A stretch of 63,252 nt of DNA from Nocardia jinanensis (GTDB lineage Bacteria > Actinomycetota > Actinomycetes > Mycobacteriales > Mycobacteriaceae). Every line of letters begins with the position of its first letter. Position 1 is the first letter of the stretch. Shown here piece by piece: positions 16,487 through 25,405 of the stretch. Location of the stretch: assembly GCF_014645735.1 (NCBI RefSeq), contig NZ_BMMH01000031.1, positions 1 through 63,252 of the forward strand. Direction: 5' to 3'. The notes under the pieces were generated by a model, which worked only from the letters and a program-made list of their open reading frames with translations, had not been told where the DNA came from and searched no databases. Made by a program: the position numbers and the translations under genes.

Positions 16487-17173
16487 ATGCGGATTCTGGT
16501 GGTCGACGACGATCGTGCCGTGCGGGAGTCACTGCGGCGGTCGCTGACCTTCAACGGCTACACCGTCGATCTGGCGGTGGACGGTCTCGACGCACTGGAG
16601 AAGGCGACCGCGGAGCGCCCGGACGCGCTGGTGCTCGATGTCATGATGCCCAGACTGGACGGGCTGGAGGTCTGCCGGCGCCTGCGCAGCACCGGTGACG
16701 ACCTGCCGATCCTCGTGCTGACCGCGCGCGATTCGGTATCCGAACGGGTGGCGGGCCTCGACGCCGGTGCCGACGACTATCTGCCCAAACCGTTCGCCCT
16801 GGAAGAACTGCTGGCCCGGCTGCGCGCGCTGCTGCGCCGCCGTACCCCGGATACCGGGGAGATCTCCGAGGCCATGACCTTCGCCGACCTCTCGCTCGAC
16901 CCGGTCACCCGTGAGGTCGCCCGTGGCTCACGATCCATCTCGCTGACCCGTACCGAGTTCTCCCTGCTCGAAATGCTCATGTCCAACCCGCGCCGGGTAC
17001 TCACCCGCGGCCGCATCCTCGAAGAGGTGTGGGGCTACGACTTCCCCACCTCCGGTAACGCATTGGAGGTCTATATCGGCTATCTACGCCGGAAAACAGA
17101 AGCCGACGGCGAACCCCGGCTCATCCATACGGTGCGCGGGGTCGGGTATGTCCTGCGCGAGACACCTCCGTAA
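16487..17173 (+). CDS. mprA: Two-component response regulator MprA
   Basis: A 228-residue OmpR/PhoB-type regulator. The receiver domain (1-118) has acidic DDD at the start, phospho-acceptor Asp in LVLDVMMPRLDG and the conserved Lys in YLPKPF. The winged-helix effector domain (about 130-225) ends LIHTVRGVGYVLRETPP. The sequence is very close to mycobacterial MprA as I remember it, and the gene order mprA-mprB-pepD-moaB is the same. It controls envelope-stress genes. ATG 16487 was chosen; GTG 16484 would add one residue. No clear Shine-Dalgarno sequence is present. Confidence 0.95.
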   Translation: MRILVVDDDRAVRESLRRSLTFNGYTVDLAVDGLDALEKATAERPDALVLDVMMPRLDGLEVCRRLRSTGDDLPILVLTARDSVSERVAGLDAGADDYLPKPFALEELLARLRALLRRRTPDTGEISEAMTFADLSLDPVTREVARGSRSISLTRTEFSLLEMLMSNPRRVLTRGRILEEVWGYDFPTSGNALEVYIGYLRRKTEADGEPRLIHTVRGVGYVLRETPP

Positions 17174-17181
17174 GCGCGGCC

Positions 17182-18699
17182 ATGGCACGCAATTCCCGTT
17201 CGGCGGCCGAGAAGCATTCGGTCGCGCCGCTCGGCCGGCCCTGGCCGGACGAGCCGCCGCCCATGCGCCCGCCGACCCCGCTGACCCGCACCGTCTCGTT
17301 GCGATGGCGGGTCACCCTGCTGGCCGCCTCGCTGGTGGCGATCTTCGTGGCGATCACCTCGATCGCCGCCTACGCCATGGTCGCCCGTGCCCTCTACGGA
17401 CAGGTCGACGCGCAGCTGCGGGCCCGTGCCGCGACCATGATCAGCGGCGATATCGACAGCATGGCCTTCCAGTCGCTGGGCGTGGCGACGCTGTTCTCCA
17501 ACGATATCGGCGTCGCGCTGATCTATCCGCCCGCGAACGCGGAGGCCGATCAGCGGCCGAGCCTGCCCGCCTATATTCCGCCGCAGCCGACCACGCCGCC
17601 GATCGGCACCGAGGAGATCGCGGTGGCCCAGGGCAAGCGGGATTCATCGCTGCGCACCTACAACAATCAGCGGGTTCTGGCCGAGCGGATGGATTCCGGC
17701 GTCACCCTGATCATCTCGCAGCGCCTGGAGCCGACCCGGGAAGTGCTGGACCGGCTGGCTTGGCTGCTGTTCGCGGTCGGCGCCTGCGGTGTCGTCCTCG
17801 CCGCCGGTGCCGGGACGACGGTCGGCCGCACCGGCCTGCGCCCGATCGCCCGGCTCACCGCGGCCACCGAGCGGGTCGCGCGCACCGACGATCTGACTCC
17901 CATCCCGGTGACCGGTGACGACGAACTCGCACGGCTCACGGAGAGTTTCAACACTATGCTGCGGGCCCTCACCGAGTCGCGGGACCGGCAGCGGCGGCTG
18001 GTCGCCGACGCCGGGCACGAACTGCGCACCCCGCTGACCTCGTTGCGCACGAATATGGAACTGCTCATCGCCTCGAGCCGCCCGGATGCTCCGGCCATCC
18101 CCGAAGAGGATATGGCCGAACTGCGTTCGGATGTGGTGGCGCAGATCGAGGAGCTGTCCAACCTGGTCGGCGACCTGGTGGACCTGGCTCGCGAGGACGC
18201 TCCGGAAACGGTGTACGAACGGGTCGACCTCGGCGAGGTGACCGAGCGCGCACTGGAACGGGTACGCCGCCGCGGTGCCGTCGGCTTCGCCGCCGAACTG
18301 CGGCCCTGGTTCGTCTACGGCCACGAAGCCGCGTTGGAACGCGCGATTCTCAATGTTCTCGACAACGCGGCGAAATGGAACCCGCCCGGCGAACAGGTCC
18401 GGGTGCTGATGGCCGAGACCGGCCGCGGGTTGCTGGAATTATCGGTCGATGATGCCGGGCCGGGTATTCCACCCGGCGAACGCGAGCTGGTTTTCGAGCG
18501 TTTCTACCGCACCACCGCCTCACGTTCCATGCCCGGATCCGGACTGGGCCTGGCAATTGTGAAACAGGTCGTGACCAAACACGGCGGCACCATCGCGATC
18601 GACACCTCCGATCGCGGTGGCGCGCTCATCCGCATCGTATTGCCGGGTGAAAACCCGCCCGTTGAGGAATATCGTGCCGAAAGCGCCGACAGCGAGTAA
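17182..18699 (+). CDS. mprB: Sensor histidine kinase MprB
   Basis: A 505-residue membrane kinase with TM1 at about residues 45-68, an extracytoplasmic domain to about 185, TM2 at about 190-215 and a HAMP domain. The H box is DAGHELRTPLTSL, the N box is ILNVLDNAAKWNPP and the G boxes are DDAGPGIPPG and GSGLGLAIVKQ. It pairs with MprA encoded eight bases upstream. Mycobacterial MprB senses envelope stress and is bound by DnaK and protease partners. The true start could be ATG 17182 or an internal ATG at MRPPTPLTR near residue 28. Confidence 0.93.
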   Translation: MARNSRSAAEKHSVAPLGRPWPDEPPPMRPPTPLTRTVSLRWRVTLLAASLVAIFVAITSIAAYAMVARALYGQVDAQLRARAATMISGDIDSMAFQSLGVATLFSNDIGVALIYPPANAEADQRPSLPAYIPPQPTTPPIGTEEIAVAQGKRDSSLRTYNNQRVLAERMDSGVTLIISQRLEPTREVLDRLAWLLFAVGACGVVLAAGAGTTVGRTGLRPIARLTAATERVARTDDLTPIPVTGDDELARLTESFNTMLRALTESRDRQRRLVADAGHELRTPLTSLRTNMELLIASSRPDAPAIPEEDMAELRSDVVAQIEELSNLVGDLVDLAREDAPETVYERVDLGEVTERALERVRRRGAVGFAAELRPWFVYGHEAALERAILNVLDNAAKWNPPGEQVRVLMAETGRGLLELSVDDAGPGIPPGERELVFERFYRTTASRSMPGSGLGLAIVKQVVTKHGGTIAIDTSDRGGALIRIVLPGENPPVEEYRAESADSE

Positions 18700-19155
18700 A
18701 TCGGCTGAGCTGTAAATATTGTCCGGATTCGGCGGGGTTGCCGAAATTTCGATTGATGTACAGGCCGGTGGTAGCAAGAACAGGGGCGGCGTGCTGGGCG
18801 GGCTTGCCGCGGTAATGGTGAGTGCGGGGCATCCCGTCGGATGTGGGTGTGTCGGTGGGGTGGGATGTGGGCGTGCAGGGGAAGGCGGGACGCGCGGGTT
18901 GCGTCAGCATTTATGCCCGGGTTGATATGTGGACTCGAACGCTGTGCCGAACAATGCAGGGGCCCACAAGGTCGAGGCGCGCCCTCCCAGCCTTCCTGCA
19001 CGCTTCCGAAGGCGCCTCGCCCGGCCTGCCTCCGATTCGAGGCACGCGTGCGGTCTCCTGGGTTTCCGGGCTACCGACCGAGGAGCACTTACAGTGCTGT
19101 GGGCCTACCGGAGCTGCTCGGGCCGAACCCGCACCCACCTCTCTTCCGTCTTCTC

Positions 19156-19270
19156 CGGATGGTCCACCTCAGTAGGCGGGGCCCGCCCCGGTTCTGGAGC
19201 GACGTAGCGAAGGAGCGCAGCGACTGAGCGCAGGAGTGAAGAACCGGGGTTGATAGGGCCCCGCCCGCCC
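19156..19270 (+). repeat. Dispersed palindromic repeat, copy 2
   Basis: The element runs cggatggt, then ggcggggcccgccccggttct, a 40-base purine-rich centre (ggagcgacgtagcgaaggag, cgcagcgactgagcg), agaaccgggg, ttgatagggccccgcc. The inner arms ccccggttct/agaaccgggg and outer arms ggcggggccc/gggccccgcc pair, giving a long stem with a loop of about 40 bases. Copies occur near 0.1 and 49.2 kb. Confidence 0.8.
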
Positions 19271-19327
19271 CGCCGAAGGCGGGGCAAATCAACCCAGCGC
19301 CGCCAATAGCACAGCAAATTAATCCAG

Positions 19328-19345
19328 CTCTCAGTTCGTTCTCAG
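19328..19345 (+). promoter_or_regulatory. MprA-box-like direct repeat upstream of pepD
   Basis: ctctcag (19328) and ttctcag (19339) are 11 bases apart, about 50-65 bases upstream of the pepD start. The spacing equals that before mprA, consistent with direct MprA control of pepD. Confidence 0.6.
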
Positions 19346-19392
19346 CAGTGGTCGGCAGGCTGGATATCGGATATGAGCAGAAAAGAGAAACT

Positions 19393-20817
19393 ATGACCGA
19401 GGATTTCACCAATCGGCCGGCCGATGCGGAAGCCGGGCCGGTGCCGCCCTCGTCTCCACCGCCGCAGCAGCCGCAGGCGGGCCTGTCGCACGGTCCCGGG
19501 CCGGACGGCGGTCGGTCCGTCGTGCCCGGGCAGCCGCCGGTGAGTGGTCCGGCGCCGTTTCCGGGCGGGCCGCAGTTTCCGGTGGGTCGGCCGGGCGATA
19601 CCGCCGCGTATCCCGTCGCGGGTGGTTCGTTCGGTGGTCCACCGCCCGGTGAGCCGGGGCATTTCTACGCGGCCGCCGCGCCGCCGCCCCCGCGGCGTGG
19701 TTCGGTGCGTACCGGCTTGGTGGCCGGGGCTGTCGCATTGGCATTGGTGAGTGGCGGTATCGGCGGTGCGGTGGGTGCCCTGGTCAGCGATTCGGGGGAC
19801 GGCCCGGCGGTGACCAACGCGCTGGACGCGCCGGTGCCGGAGGTGCGGGACGCGGCGAACGCCCCGGCGGGGTCGACCCAGGCCGTCGCGCAGCAGGTGT
19901 TGCCGTCGGTGGTGATGATCGAGGTGGCCAGTAACCGCGGCCAGGGGGAAGGGTCCGGGGTGGTGTTGTCCTCGGACGGTTTGATCCTGACGAACAACCA
20001 TGTCGCGGCCGGTGGTGGCGCGAACGGCGAAATGTCGGTGACGTTCTCCGACGGCAGTACGGCGCCGGCTTCGCTGGTAGGCGCCGATCCGGTATCGGAT
20101 CTCGCGGTCATCCGGGTGCGCGGGAAAGCGGATCTGAAACCGATCGAGCTGGGTAGTTCCGCGAATTTGCAGGTCGGTCAGCCGGTGGTGGCGATCGGTT
20201 CGCCGTTGGGGCTGGCGGGCACCGTGACCACCGGGATCGTCTCGGCCATGAATCGCCCGGTGTCCACTACGGGGGAGGGCGGTAATGATCCGACCGTGCC
20301 GAATCCGGTGATAGACGCGATCCAGACCGATGCCGCGATCAACCCCGGCAATTCCGGTGGTGCGCTGGTAGATGGTCAGGGCCGGCTGATCGGGATCAAC
20401 ACCGCGATCGCGAGCCTGGGTTCGTCGGGCGCGGGTGGTCAGCAGAGCGGTTCCATCGGGCTCGGTTTCGCGATTCCGGTGGATCAGGCGCGGCGGGTCG
20501 CCGACGAGTTGATCAAGAGCGGTCATGCCACGTATGCGCAGATCGGGATGACCGTGCAGCGCGACGAGTCGGTGCACGGCGCGCGGATCCTCGATGTGAC
20601 GCCGAACGGTCCGGCGGCCGCGGCGAAGATTCCGGCCGGTTCGATAGTGACCCGGCTCGACGACCGCACGATCGATTCCGGTGACGCGCTGGTCGCGGCG
20701 GTGCGGTCGAAGCAGCCGGGGGACAAGGTGACAGTGACCTATACCGATGAACGAGGCGGTAACACCCGAACGGCCGAGGTGACCTTGGCCGCCGCTGCGG
20801 TGGAGGGCGGCCGATGA
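19393..20817 (+). CDS. pepD: HtrA-family serine protease PepD
   Basis: A 474-residue membrane-anchored S1C protease. A Pro-rich cytoplasmic N-terminus (about 1-95) and one TM (GLVAGAVALALVSGGIGGAVG) precede the trypsin-like domain with catalytic His in TNNHVAAGG, Asp in DPVSDLAVIRV and Ser in NPGNSGGALV. A C-terminal PDZ domain (about 375-470) contains GARILDVTPNGPA. It degrades or guards misfolded envelope proteins and is regulated by MprAB in mycobacteria. ATG 19393 has aaaagaga upstream; an in-frame upstream codon would add 15 residues. Confidence 0.94.
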   Translation: MTEDFTNRPADAEAGPVPPSSPPPQQPQAGLSHGPGPDGGRSVVPGQPPVSGPAPFPGGPQFPVGRPGDTAAYPVAGGSFGGPPPGEPGHFYAAAAPPPPRRGSVRTGLVAGAVALALVSGGIGGAVGALVSDSGDGPAVTNALDAPVPEVRDAANAPAGSTQAVAQQVLPSVVMIEVASNRGQGEGSGVVLSSDGLILTNNHVAAGGGANGEMSVTFSDGSTAPASLVGADPVSDLAVIRVRGKADLKPIELGSSANLQVGQPVVAIGSPLGLAGTVTTGIVSAMNRPVSTTGEGGNDPTVPNPVIDAIQTDAAINPGNSGGALVDGQGRLIGINTAIASLGSSGAGGQQSGSIGLGFAIPVDQARRVADELIKSGHATYAQIGMTVQRDESVHGARILDVTPNGPAAAAKIPAGSIVTRLDDRTIDSGDALVAAVRSKQPGDKVTVTYTDERGGNTRTAEVTLAAAAVEGGR

Positions 20818-21371
20818 TGCAGAAAGTGGCCGGGGGCGGGCACGCGGCGGTCGGGCTCGGCGCTACGGTGAGCGGTATGGAAATCGATGCTCCTGTTGCC
20901 GGTCGCGCACTGGTCGTTGTGGTGGACGATCGAACCGCGCACGGCGGTGAGGATTCGCTGGGCCCGTTGGTCACCGAACTGCTCACCGAGGCGGGGTTCC
21001 TCGTCGACGCGTCCGTTTCGGTGGAGGCCGACGAGGTGGCGATCCGGAACGCGTTGAACACCGCGGTCATCGGCGGTGTCGACCTGGTGATCTCCGTCGG
21101 CGGTACCGGTATGTCGCCGCGCGATGTGACGCCCGAAGCCACGTCCGAGGTGCTCGACCGGGATCTGCCCGGGATCAGTGAGGCATTGCGGGCCTCGGGC
21201 CGGGTAGCCGGTTCGGTGGATGCGGGGCTTTCTCGTGGGCTGGCGGGTATCTCGGGGAGCACCCTGGTGGTGAATCTGCCGGGTACCCGGGCCGCGATCC
21301 GCGACGGTATGGCGACGTTGGGGCCGCTGGCGAGCCGGGTGATCGGTGAACTGTCCGGACTGCTGGAATGA
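20814..21371 (+). CDS. moaB2: MogA/MoaB-family molybdenum cofactor protein (MoaB2)
   Basis: A 185-residue protein with the molybdopterin-binding fold: RALVVVVDDRTAHGGEDSLG, then DLVISVGGTGMSPRDVTPEAT and SGSTLVVNLPGTRAAI. Members adenylylate molybdopterin. The ATG overlaps the pepD stop by four bases; a second ATG at 20877 (MEIDAPVAGRAL) would give the family's more usual N-terminus. Position after pepD matches M. tuberculosis moaB2. Confidence 0.92.
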   Translation: MMQKVAGGGHAAVGLGATVSGMEIDAPVAGRALVVVVDDRTAHGGEDSLGPLVTELLTEAGFLVDASVSVEADEVAIRNALNTAVIGGVDLVISVGGTGMSPRDVTPEATSEVLDRDLPGISEALRASGRVAGSVDAGLSRGLAGISGSTLVVNLPGTRAAIRDGMATLGPLASRVIGELSGLLE

Positions 21372-21386
21372 GCCGGAGCAAGCGGT

Positions 21387-21584
21387 ATGAGTGAGGGTGA
21401 GACCCCTGAGGTCCCCCGCCGGGCACACCGCCGGGCGGGGGACCCGGCGCGTCTGGACCGGGTTTTCGGCGAGGTGCTGCCGTCCACCACGCGGGACGAA
21501 CGCGACGACGGCTCGGAGTCGGGCACCGATGGCGACGATTGGTTGCGTTCGCAGGTGCCACCGCATCACGGTGGCGCCGGCTGA
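21387..21584 (+). CDS. Small conserved hydrophilic protein
   Basis: A 65-residue protein (MSEGETPEVPRRAHRRAGDP, ARLDRVFGEVLPSTTRDERD, ending PPHHGGAG). It starts 15 bases after moaB with ggag upstream and reads with normal GC-rich codon use. I recall similar short proteins in this position in related actinomycetes but know no function. No membrane segment or cysteine. Confidence 0.6.
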   Translation: MSEGETPEVPRRAHRRAGDPARLDRVFGEVLPSTTRDERDDGSESGTDGDDWLRSQVPPHHGGAG

Positions 21585-22130
21585 TCCGGAAACATGTTGG
21601 CGCATAACACTTTTCGCTTGAACGCGAGGTGAATGCGTTATCTCGGGGGGTTTACAGGGGGGAAGTGAATTTCTTTGAAATTGTCCAGTACCGGAATGGG
21701 CGAGTTTATAATGTTCGGCCACTTCTGTTTCGGGTTTACCGGACGATTCTCTTGACGCTTTCTTTGCGGTGAATTTCCGTAGCCGTCGGCCGTGTTCGTC
21801 CCGGCCTACCTGTGTTTGTCCGCGAATGTCGCTTCTCCGCAATCTGATGTGACTTGGATCACATTAACGTATAGCGAAAGCAACCTTTGTCCAATCTGTT
21901 ACCGACCGTTAATCTCGGAACGTCAACCGCCGCAATGGCGGTCCGGTGTGCTCCGTATTGCGGATCTCGCTGGTCGCATTGGCGTGCATTGTCCGATTTG
22001 TGGCGTTGCACCGAAATAACAACAGGTCACCTGTAGGTAACAAACAAGCGAAACACTGGGTCGGAGCCGGCGAGTGCTGTGTCCGAGTCTCGTAGGCCAC
22101 TGCTGTTTGTTCGACATGATGAGGGGAAAT
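21585..22130. other. AT-richer leader region of the porin operon
   Basis: About 545 bases without a supported gene, distinctly less GC-rich than its surroundings. It contains a perfect CRP-type palindrome at 21848-21863 and a possible -10 (tatagc near 21871). The 5' untranslated leader of the first porin would then be about 250 bases. Confidence 0.55.
21848..21863 (+). promoter_or_regulatory. CRP-type operator upstream of the MspA porins
   Basis: tgtgacttggatcaca is an exact match to TGTGA-N6-TCACA, the site of the CRP/FNR family (Crp, or Rv3676-type proteins in mycobacteria). It lies just upstream of a possible -10. Confidence 0.6.
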
Positions 22131-22805
22131 ATGAGCGAGAACCGCACCGACGTTGTACGTAATGGTGCCAGGATCGCGGGTGTCGGTGCCGCGGCCGCTG
22201 TCGCCGTGGGCCTGCTGTCGGTGGGCGCCGCGAATGCCGATGCCTTCGTGGCTCTGCCCGACGGTCAGAAAGCCGGCCCCGGAGTGACCATTGCCCGTAC
22301 GGGTGAGCATGCCGTCGTTTCGCCCTCCATGGCGGCCAACGGCGCGGGCCGTGTGGTCTGGGTTTCCGGAAACGCCATCGCCGACGTCGCCGTGACGCCC
22401 GAAGGTGAACCGGGTCCGAACAACGGCCCGACCGGCGCGGACGGGACCAACAACTCGTCCACGCACGGTGCCTCGCAGCTCAACACCGGCTATCTCGTGG
22501 GCTGCCAGGTGAGCATCGGCGAGGATGCGATCGGCCTCGGAGCTTCCGCGGGCCTGTCCCTCGACGGCGGTGGAGTCGGCGGCTCCATCGGCATCGATCT
22601 GGGCCCGGGCGAGGTCAAGTTCGTGCAGATCGACTACAAGGACATCACAAAGCCCGGCCGGTACTCGGTGGAGTACCAGGATGCCGAGATCGAGGTCCAG
22701 GGTTGCGCGGGTTACGCGCAGGCGCGGTCGTACACAGTGGTCGAGATCATCGGCGACCACTACTCGAAGACCACGCTGTACGGCCAGCCGTTCAGCATCG
22801 GCTGA
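22131..22805 (+). CDS. MspA-family porin, type A, copy 1
   Basis: A 224-residue porin with signal peptide (MSENRTDVVRNGARIAGVGA, cleavage after GAANA). Mature segments typical of MspA: FVALPDGQKAGPGVTI, VSPSMAANGAGRVVWVSGNA, NTGYLVGCQVSIG, ending SKTTLYGQPFSIG. MspA proteins form octameric pores across the mycolic-acid outer membrane for small hydrophilic solutes. gagggg lies before ATG 22131. It pairs with a type-B gene 82 bases downstream; Nocardia farcinica NfpA/NfpB are adjacent MspA-type genes that form a mixed channel, so a hetero-oligomer is likely. Confidence 0.93.
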   Translation: MSENRTDVVRNGARIAGVGAAAAVAVGLLSVGAANADAFVALPDGQKAGPGVTIARTGEHAVVSPSMAANGAGRVVWVSGNAIADVAVTPEGEPGPNNGPTGADGTNNSSTHGASQLNTGYLVGCQVSIGEDAIGLGASAGLSLDGGGVGGSIGIDLGPGEVKFVQIDYKDITKPGRYSVEYQDAEIEVQGCAGYAQARSYTVVEIIGDHYSKTTLYGQPFSIG

Positions 22806-22887
22806 GCCGCCGCGTCCGTCCCCACGTCGCATCGAACCGAACTTCCTCGCGTGATCCGCGAGCTCTCCCTTCGAAGGGTGTAATCCC

Positions 22888-23553
22888 ATGATCAACCGTA
22901 AGAATTTGGCGCGCCTGGCCGGTATCGGCGCCGCCACCACCATCGCGCTGGGCCTGTTCTCGACCGGAGCGGCCAGTGCCGACACCTTTGTGCCGCTGCC
23001 CGGCGGCGAACTTGTCAAGACGCTGTCCGACGGCACGGTGGTGACCGTGCGCATGGTCGGCGAATCGGCCACCATCAACCCGTCTCTGGGCTCCACCCCG
23101 GTGCACCGCAATGCGTGGGCCTCCGGTAGCGCGCAGGTCGAGATCGCCGGCGGCGAGGACGTGGGCGGCAAGATCTACCCGGGTTATGTCGTAGGCTGCC
23201 AGGTGAATATCGACGGCGGCGGTGCCGAGGGTGGCGCCAGCGCCGATGTCGATACCGAAGGTGCGGTGAGCCCGAGCGCCGAAACCGGCGGCAATCTCAC
23301 CGTCGGACCCGGCCAGGCGAAATCGTTCTACGTCCTCGATATCGAGGGGCCGGACGATTTCGGTAGTGAGGATCACGCCACCAACAACAAGTTCGATGGC
23401 AACAGTGGTTCGGTGACCTGGTCCGATCAGACCATCGGCCTGAGCGGCTGCGGCGGATACGCGCAGGCGCGGTCGTTCGTCAAGGTCGAGGTGGAAACCG
23501 AGAACGTGATCACCTTCGTCACGCTGTGGGGTCAGCCGTTCAGCCTCGGCTGA
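22888..23553 (+). CDS. MspA-family porin, type B, copy 1
   Basis: A 221-residue porin with signal peptide (MINRKNLARLAGIGAATTIA, cleavage after GAASA). Mature features: FVPLPGGELVKTLSDGTVVT, INPSLGSTPVHRNAWASGSA, YPGYVVGCQVNIDGG, ending VTLWGQPFSLG. It clearly differs from the type-A gene upstream in the N-terminal half but shares the fold and the WGQPFSLG-like end. cgaaggg precedes ATG 22888. Likely partner of the type-A subunit. Confidence 0.93.
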   Translation: MINRKNLARLAGIGAATTIALGLFSTGAASADTFVPLPGGELVKTLSDGTVVTVRMVGESATINPSLGSTPVHRNAWASGSAQVEIAGGEDVGGKIYPGYVVGCQVNIDGGGAEGGASADVDTEGAVSPSAETGGNLTVGPGQAKSFYVLDIEGPDDFGSEDHATNNKFDGNSGSVTWSDQTIGLSGCGGYAQARSFVKVEVETENVITFVTLWGQPFSLG

Positions 23554-23580
23554 TAGAGGCACGAACCGACATATCGGCAC

Positions 23581-23618
23581 GAATACGGGCTCACCGCAGC
23601 TGCGGTGAGCCCGTATTC
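23581..23618 (+). terminator. Terminator hairpin after the first porin pair
   Basis: gaatacgggctcaccgcag followed by ctgcggtgagcccgtattc is a perfect 38-base palindrome starting 28 bases after the type-B stop. It separates the two porin units transcriptionally. Confidence 0.85.
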
Positions 23619-23872
23619 TGTTCGCGCAGACGGGGACAGCCGGTGTCCCGGGCACGTGCTCCCAGCACCCGTCACTTCCCGGCCACCTGACAATCATCCG
23701 AGTGACACACCACGTCGGCGGCACGGTATTCGAGTGTTCACCGGTTGTGTGGTTTCGGGTTCATCTCGCGGCTACAGCCATCCCTCAAGCTCTATGAAGC
23801 CTGTTCTCGGGCCGCCCCGACATCGAATCGCTGCGATGCCGGGTGTCGCTGAAAACCTTGATGAGGGGAAAT
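23619..23872. other. Promoter gap between the two porin pairs
   Basis: About 250 bases without a gene. No CRP-type palindrome like that before the first pair is visible, so the two porin units may be regulated differently. gaggggaaat just before 23873 is identical to the Shine-Dalgarno context of the first type-A gene. Confidence 0.5.
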
Positions 23873-24547
23873 ATGAGCAAGAACCGCACCACCGGTCTGC
23901 GCTGCGGCGCCCGCGCACTGGGCGCCGGCGCTGTTGCGGCCGTGGCCATGGGCCTGTTCTCGACCGGTGCCGCGAACGCGGATACGTTCGTGCCGCTGCC
24001 CGACGGTGAAAAAGCCGGGCCCGGCGTGAAGATCACCCGCACCCATGAGAGCGCGATCGTTTCGCCGTCCCTGGCCGCCAACGGCGCGGGCCGGACCGTC
24101 TGGGTCTCGGGCAACGCCACCGCCGACGTTTCGGTGACCCCCGAGGGCGAAGCCGGCCCGAACAACGGCCCGACCGGCGCGGACGGGACCAACAACTCCT
24201 CCACGCACGGTGCCTCGCAGCTCAACACCGGCTATATCGTCGGCTGCCAGGTGAGCATCGCCGATGACGCGATCGGCCTGGGCGTGTCCGGCGGCCTCGA
24301 GGTCGGCGGCGGCAGCATCGGCGGCTCGATCGGCATCGAACTCGGCCCCGGTGAGGTCAAGTTCGTGCAGGTCGAATACAAGGACATCGAGAAGGCCGGT
24401 GTCTACTCCGTCGAATACCAGGATGTGGAAATGGCGATCCAGGGTTGTGCCGGTTACGCGCAGGCCCGGGCCTACACCGTCGTCGAGATCATCGGCGATC
24501 ACTACTCGAAGACCACCCTCTACGGGCAGCCGTTCAGCATCGGCTGA
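23873..24547 (+). CDS. MspA-family porin, type A, copy 2
   Basis: A 224-residue porin closely similar to the first type-A gene: same length, NNGPTGADGTNNSSTHGASQ loop and end SKTTLYGQPFSIG. The signal peptide ends GAANA. Differences cluster in the N-terminal signal and around GVSGGLEVGGGSIGG. ATG 23873 shares the upstream gaggggaaat with copy 1, supporting duplication of the whole unit. Confidence 0.93.
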   Translation: MSKNRTTGLRCGARALGAGAVAAVAMGLFSTGAANADTFVPLPDGEKAGPGVKITRTHESAIVSPSLAANGAGRTVWVSGNATADVSVTPEGEAGPNNGPTGADGTNNSSTHGASQLNTGYIVGCQVSIADDAIGLGVSGGLEVGGGSIGGSIGIELGPGEVKFVQVEYKDIEKAGVYSVEYQDVEMAIQGCAGYAQARAYTVVEIIGDHYSKTTLYGQPFSIG

Positions 24548-24619
24548 TTCCGGTACCGGTCGAATTCACCCACCACATCTCTCGCTGTCGCGAATTCAAC
24601 CCCAGAGGGGCACAAACAC

Positions 24620-25288
24620 ATGTTCAACCGTAAGAATCTGGCGCGCCTTGCCGGCGTCGGCGCTGCTGCCTCGATGGCGCTGGGCCTGTTCTCCACCGGC
24701 GCTGCCAACGCCGATACCTTCATCCCGCTGCCCGGCGGCGAAATCACCAAAACCCTGTCCGACGGCACCGTGGTGACCGTGCGCCTGGTCGGCGAATCCG
24801 CCACCATCAGCCCGTCCATGGGCGCCACCCCCATCCATCGCAATGCGTGGGCCTCCGCCAGCGCGCAGGTCGAGATCGCCGGCGGCGAGAAGGTCGGCGG
24901 CAAGATCTACCCCGGCTATGTCGTGGGCTGCCAGGTCAACATCGATGGTGGCGGCGCCGAAGGTGGAGCCAGCGCCGATATCGACGGTTCGTCCGGTGAG
25001 GTCAGCCCCAGCGGTGAGGTCGGCGGCGACCTGACCCTCGGCCCCGGCCAGGCGAAGTCCTTCTACGTCCTCGATATCGAGAAGCCCGACGACTACGGCG
25101 ACGAGGACCACGCCACCAACAACAAGTTCAAGGGCAACAGCGGTTCGGTGACCTGGTCCGACCAGACCATCGGCGTCAACGGCTGCGGCGGCTACGCGCA
25201 GGCGCGCTCTTTCGTGAGGGTCAAGGTCGAGACCGATCAGGTGATGTCCGTGGTGACCCTGTGGGGTCAGCCGTTCAGCCTCGGCTGA
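24620..25288 (+). CDS. MspA-family porin, type B, copy 2
   Basis: A 222-residue porin very like the first type-B gene (MFNRKNLARLAGVGAAASMA, FIPLPGGEITKTLSDGTVVT, YPGYVVGCQVNIDGG, VTLWGQPFSLG). It lies 72 bases after the second type-A gene, close to the 82-base gap of the first pair. agaggggc precedes ATG 24620. It completes a tandem AB-AB array. Confidence 0.93.
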   Translation: MFNRKNLARLAGVGAAASMALGLFSTGAANADTFIPLPGGEITKTLSDGTVVTVRLVGESATISPSMGATPIHRNAWASASAQVEIAGGEKVGGKIYPGYVVGCQVNIDGGGAEGGASADIDGSSGEVSPSGEVGGDLTLGPGQAKSFYVLDIEKPDDYGDEDHATNNKFKGNSGSVTWSDQTIGVNGCGGYAQARSFVRVKVETDQVMSVVTLWGQPFSLG

Positions 25289-25347
25289 TCCGGCCGTACG
25301 GCTCATCCGGCCGGGTTCCGGCCCGGCCGGACCCACATCTCGGTGGA

Positions 25348-25377
25348 GGGACCTGCCGCGTATTCGCGGCAGGTCCC
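25348..25377 (+). terminator. Terminator hairpin after the second porin pair
   Basis: gggacctgccgcg and cgcggcaggtccc form a 13-bp stem with a four-base loop, 60 bases after the porin stop. It also faces the leftward SAF gene and may be bidirectional. Confidence 0.8.
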
Positions 25378-25405
25378 TTCCGTCTGTGCGGCCCGGACCG
25401 GGTGA

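Larger units (their letters stand above)
18700..19392. other. Non-coding region between mprB and pepD with a repeat copy
   Basis: About 690 bases with no supported gene. The reading frames here lack family resemblance and overlap the repeat. It contains the second copy of the dispersed palindromic repeat and, near its end, an MprA-box-like direct repeat. The mycobacterial mprB and pepD genes are much closer, so this gap looks like an insertion. Confidence 0.6.
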
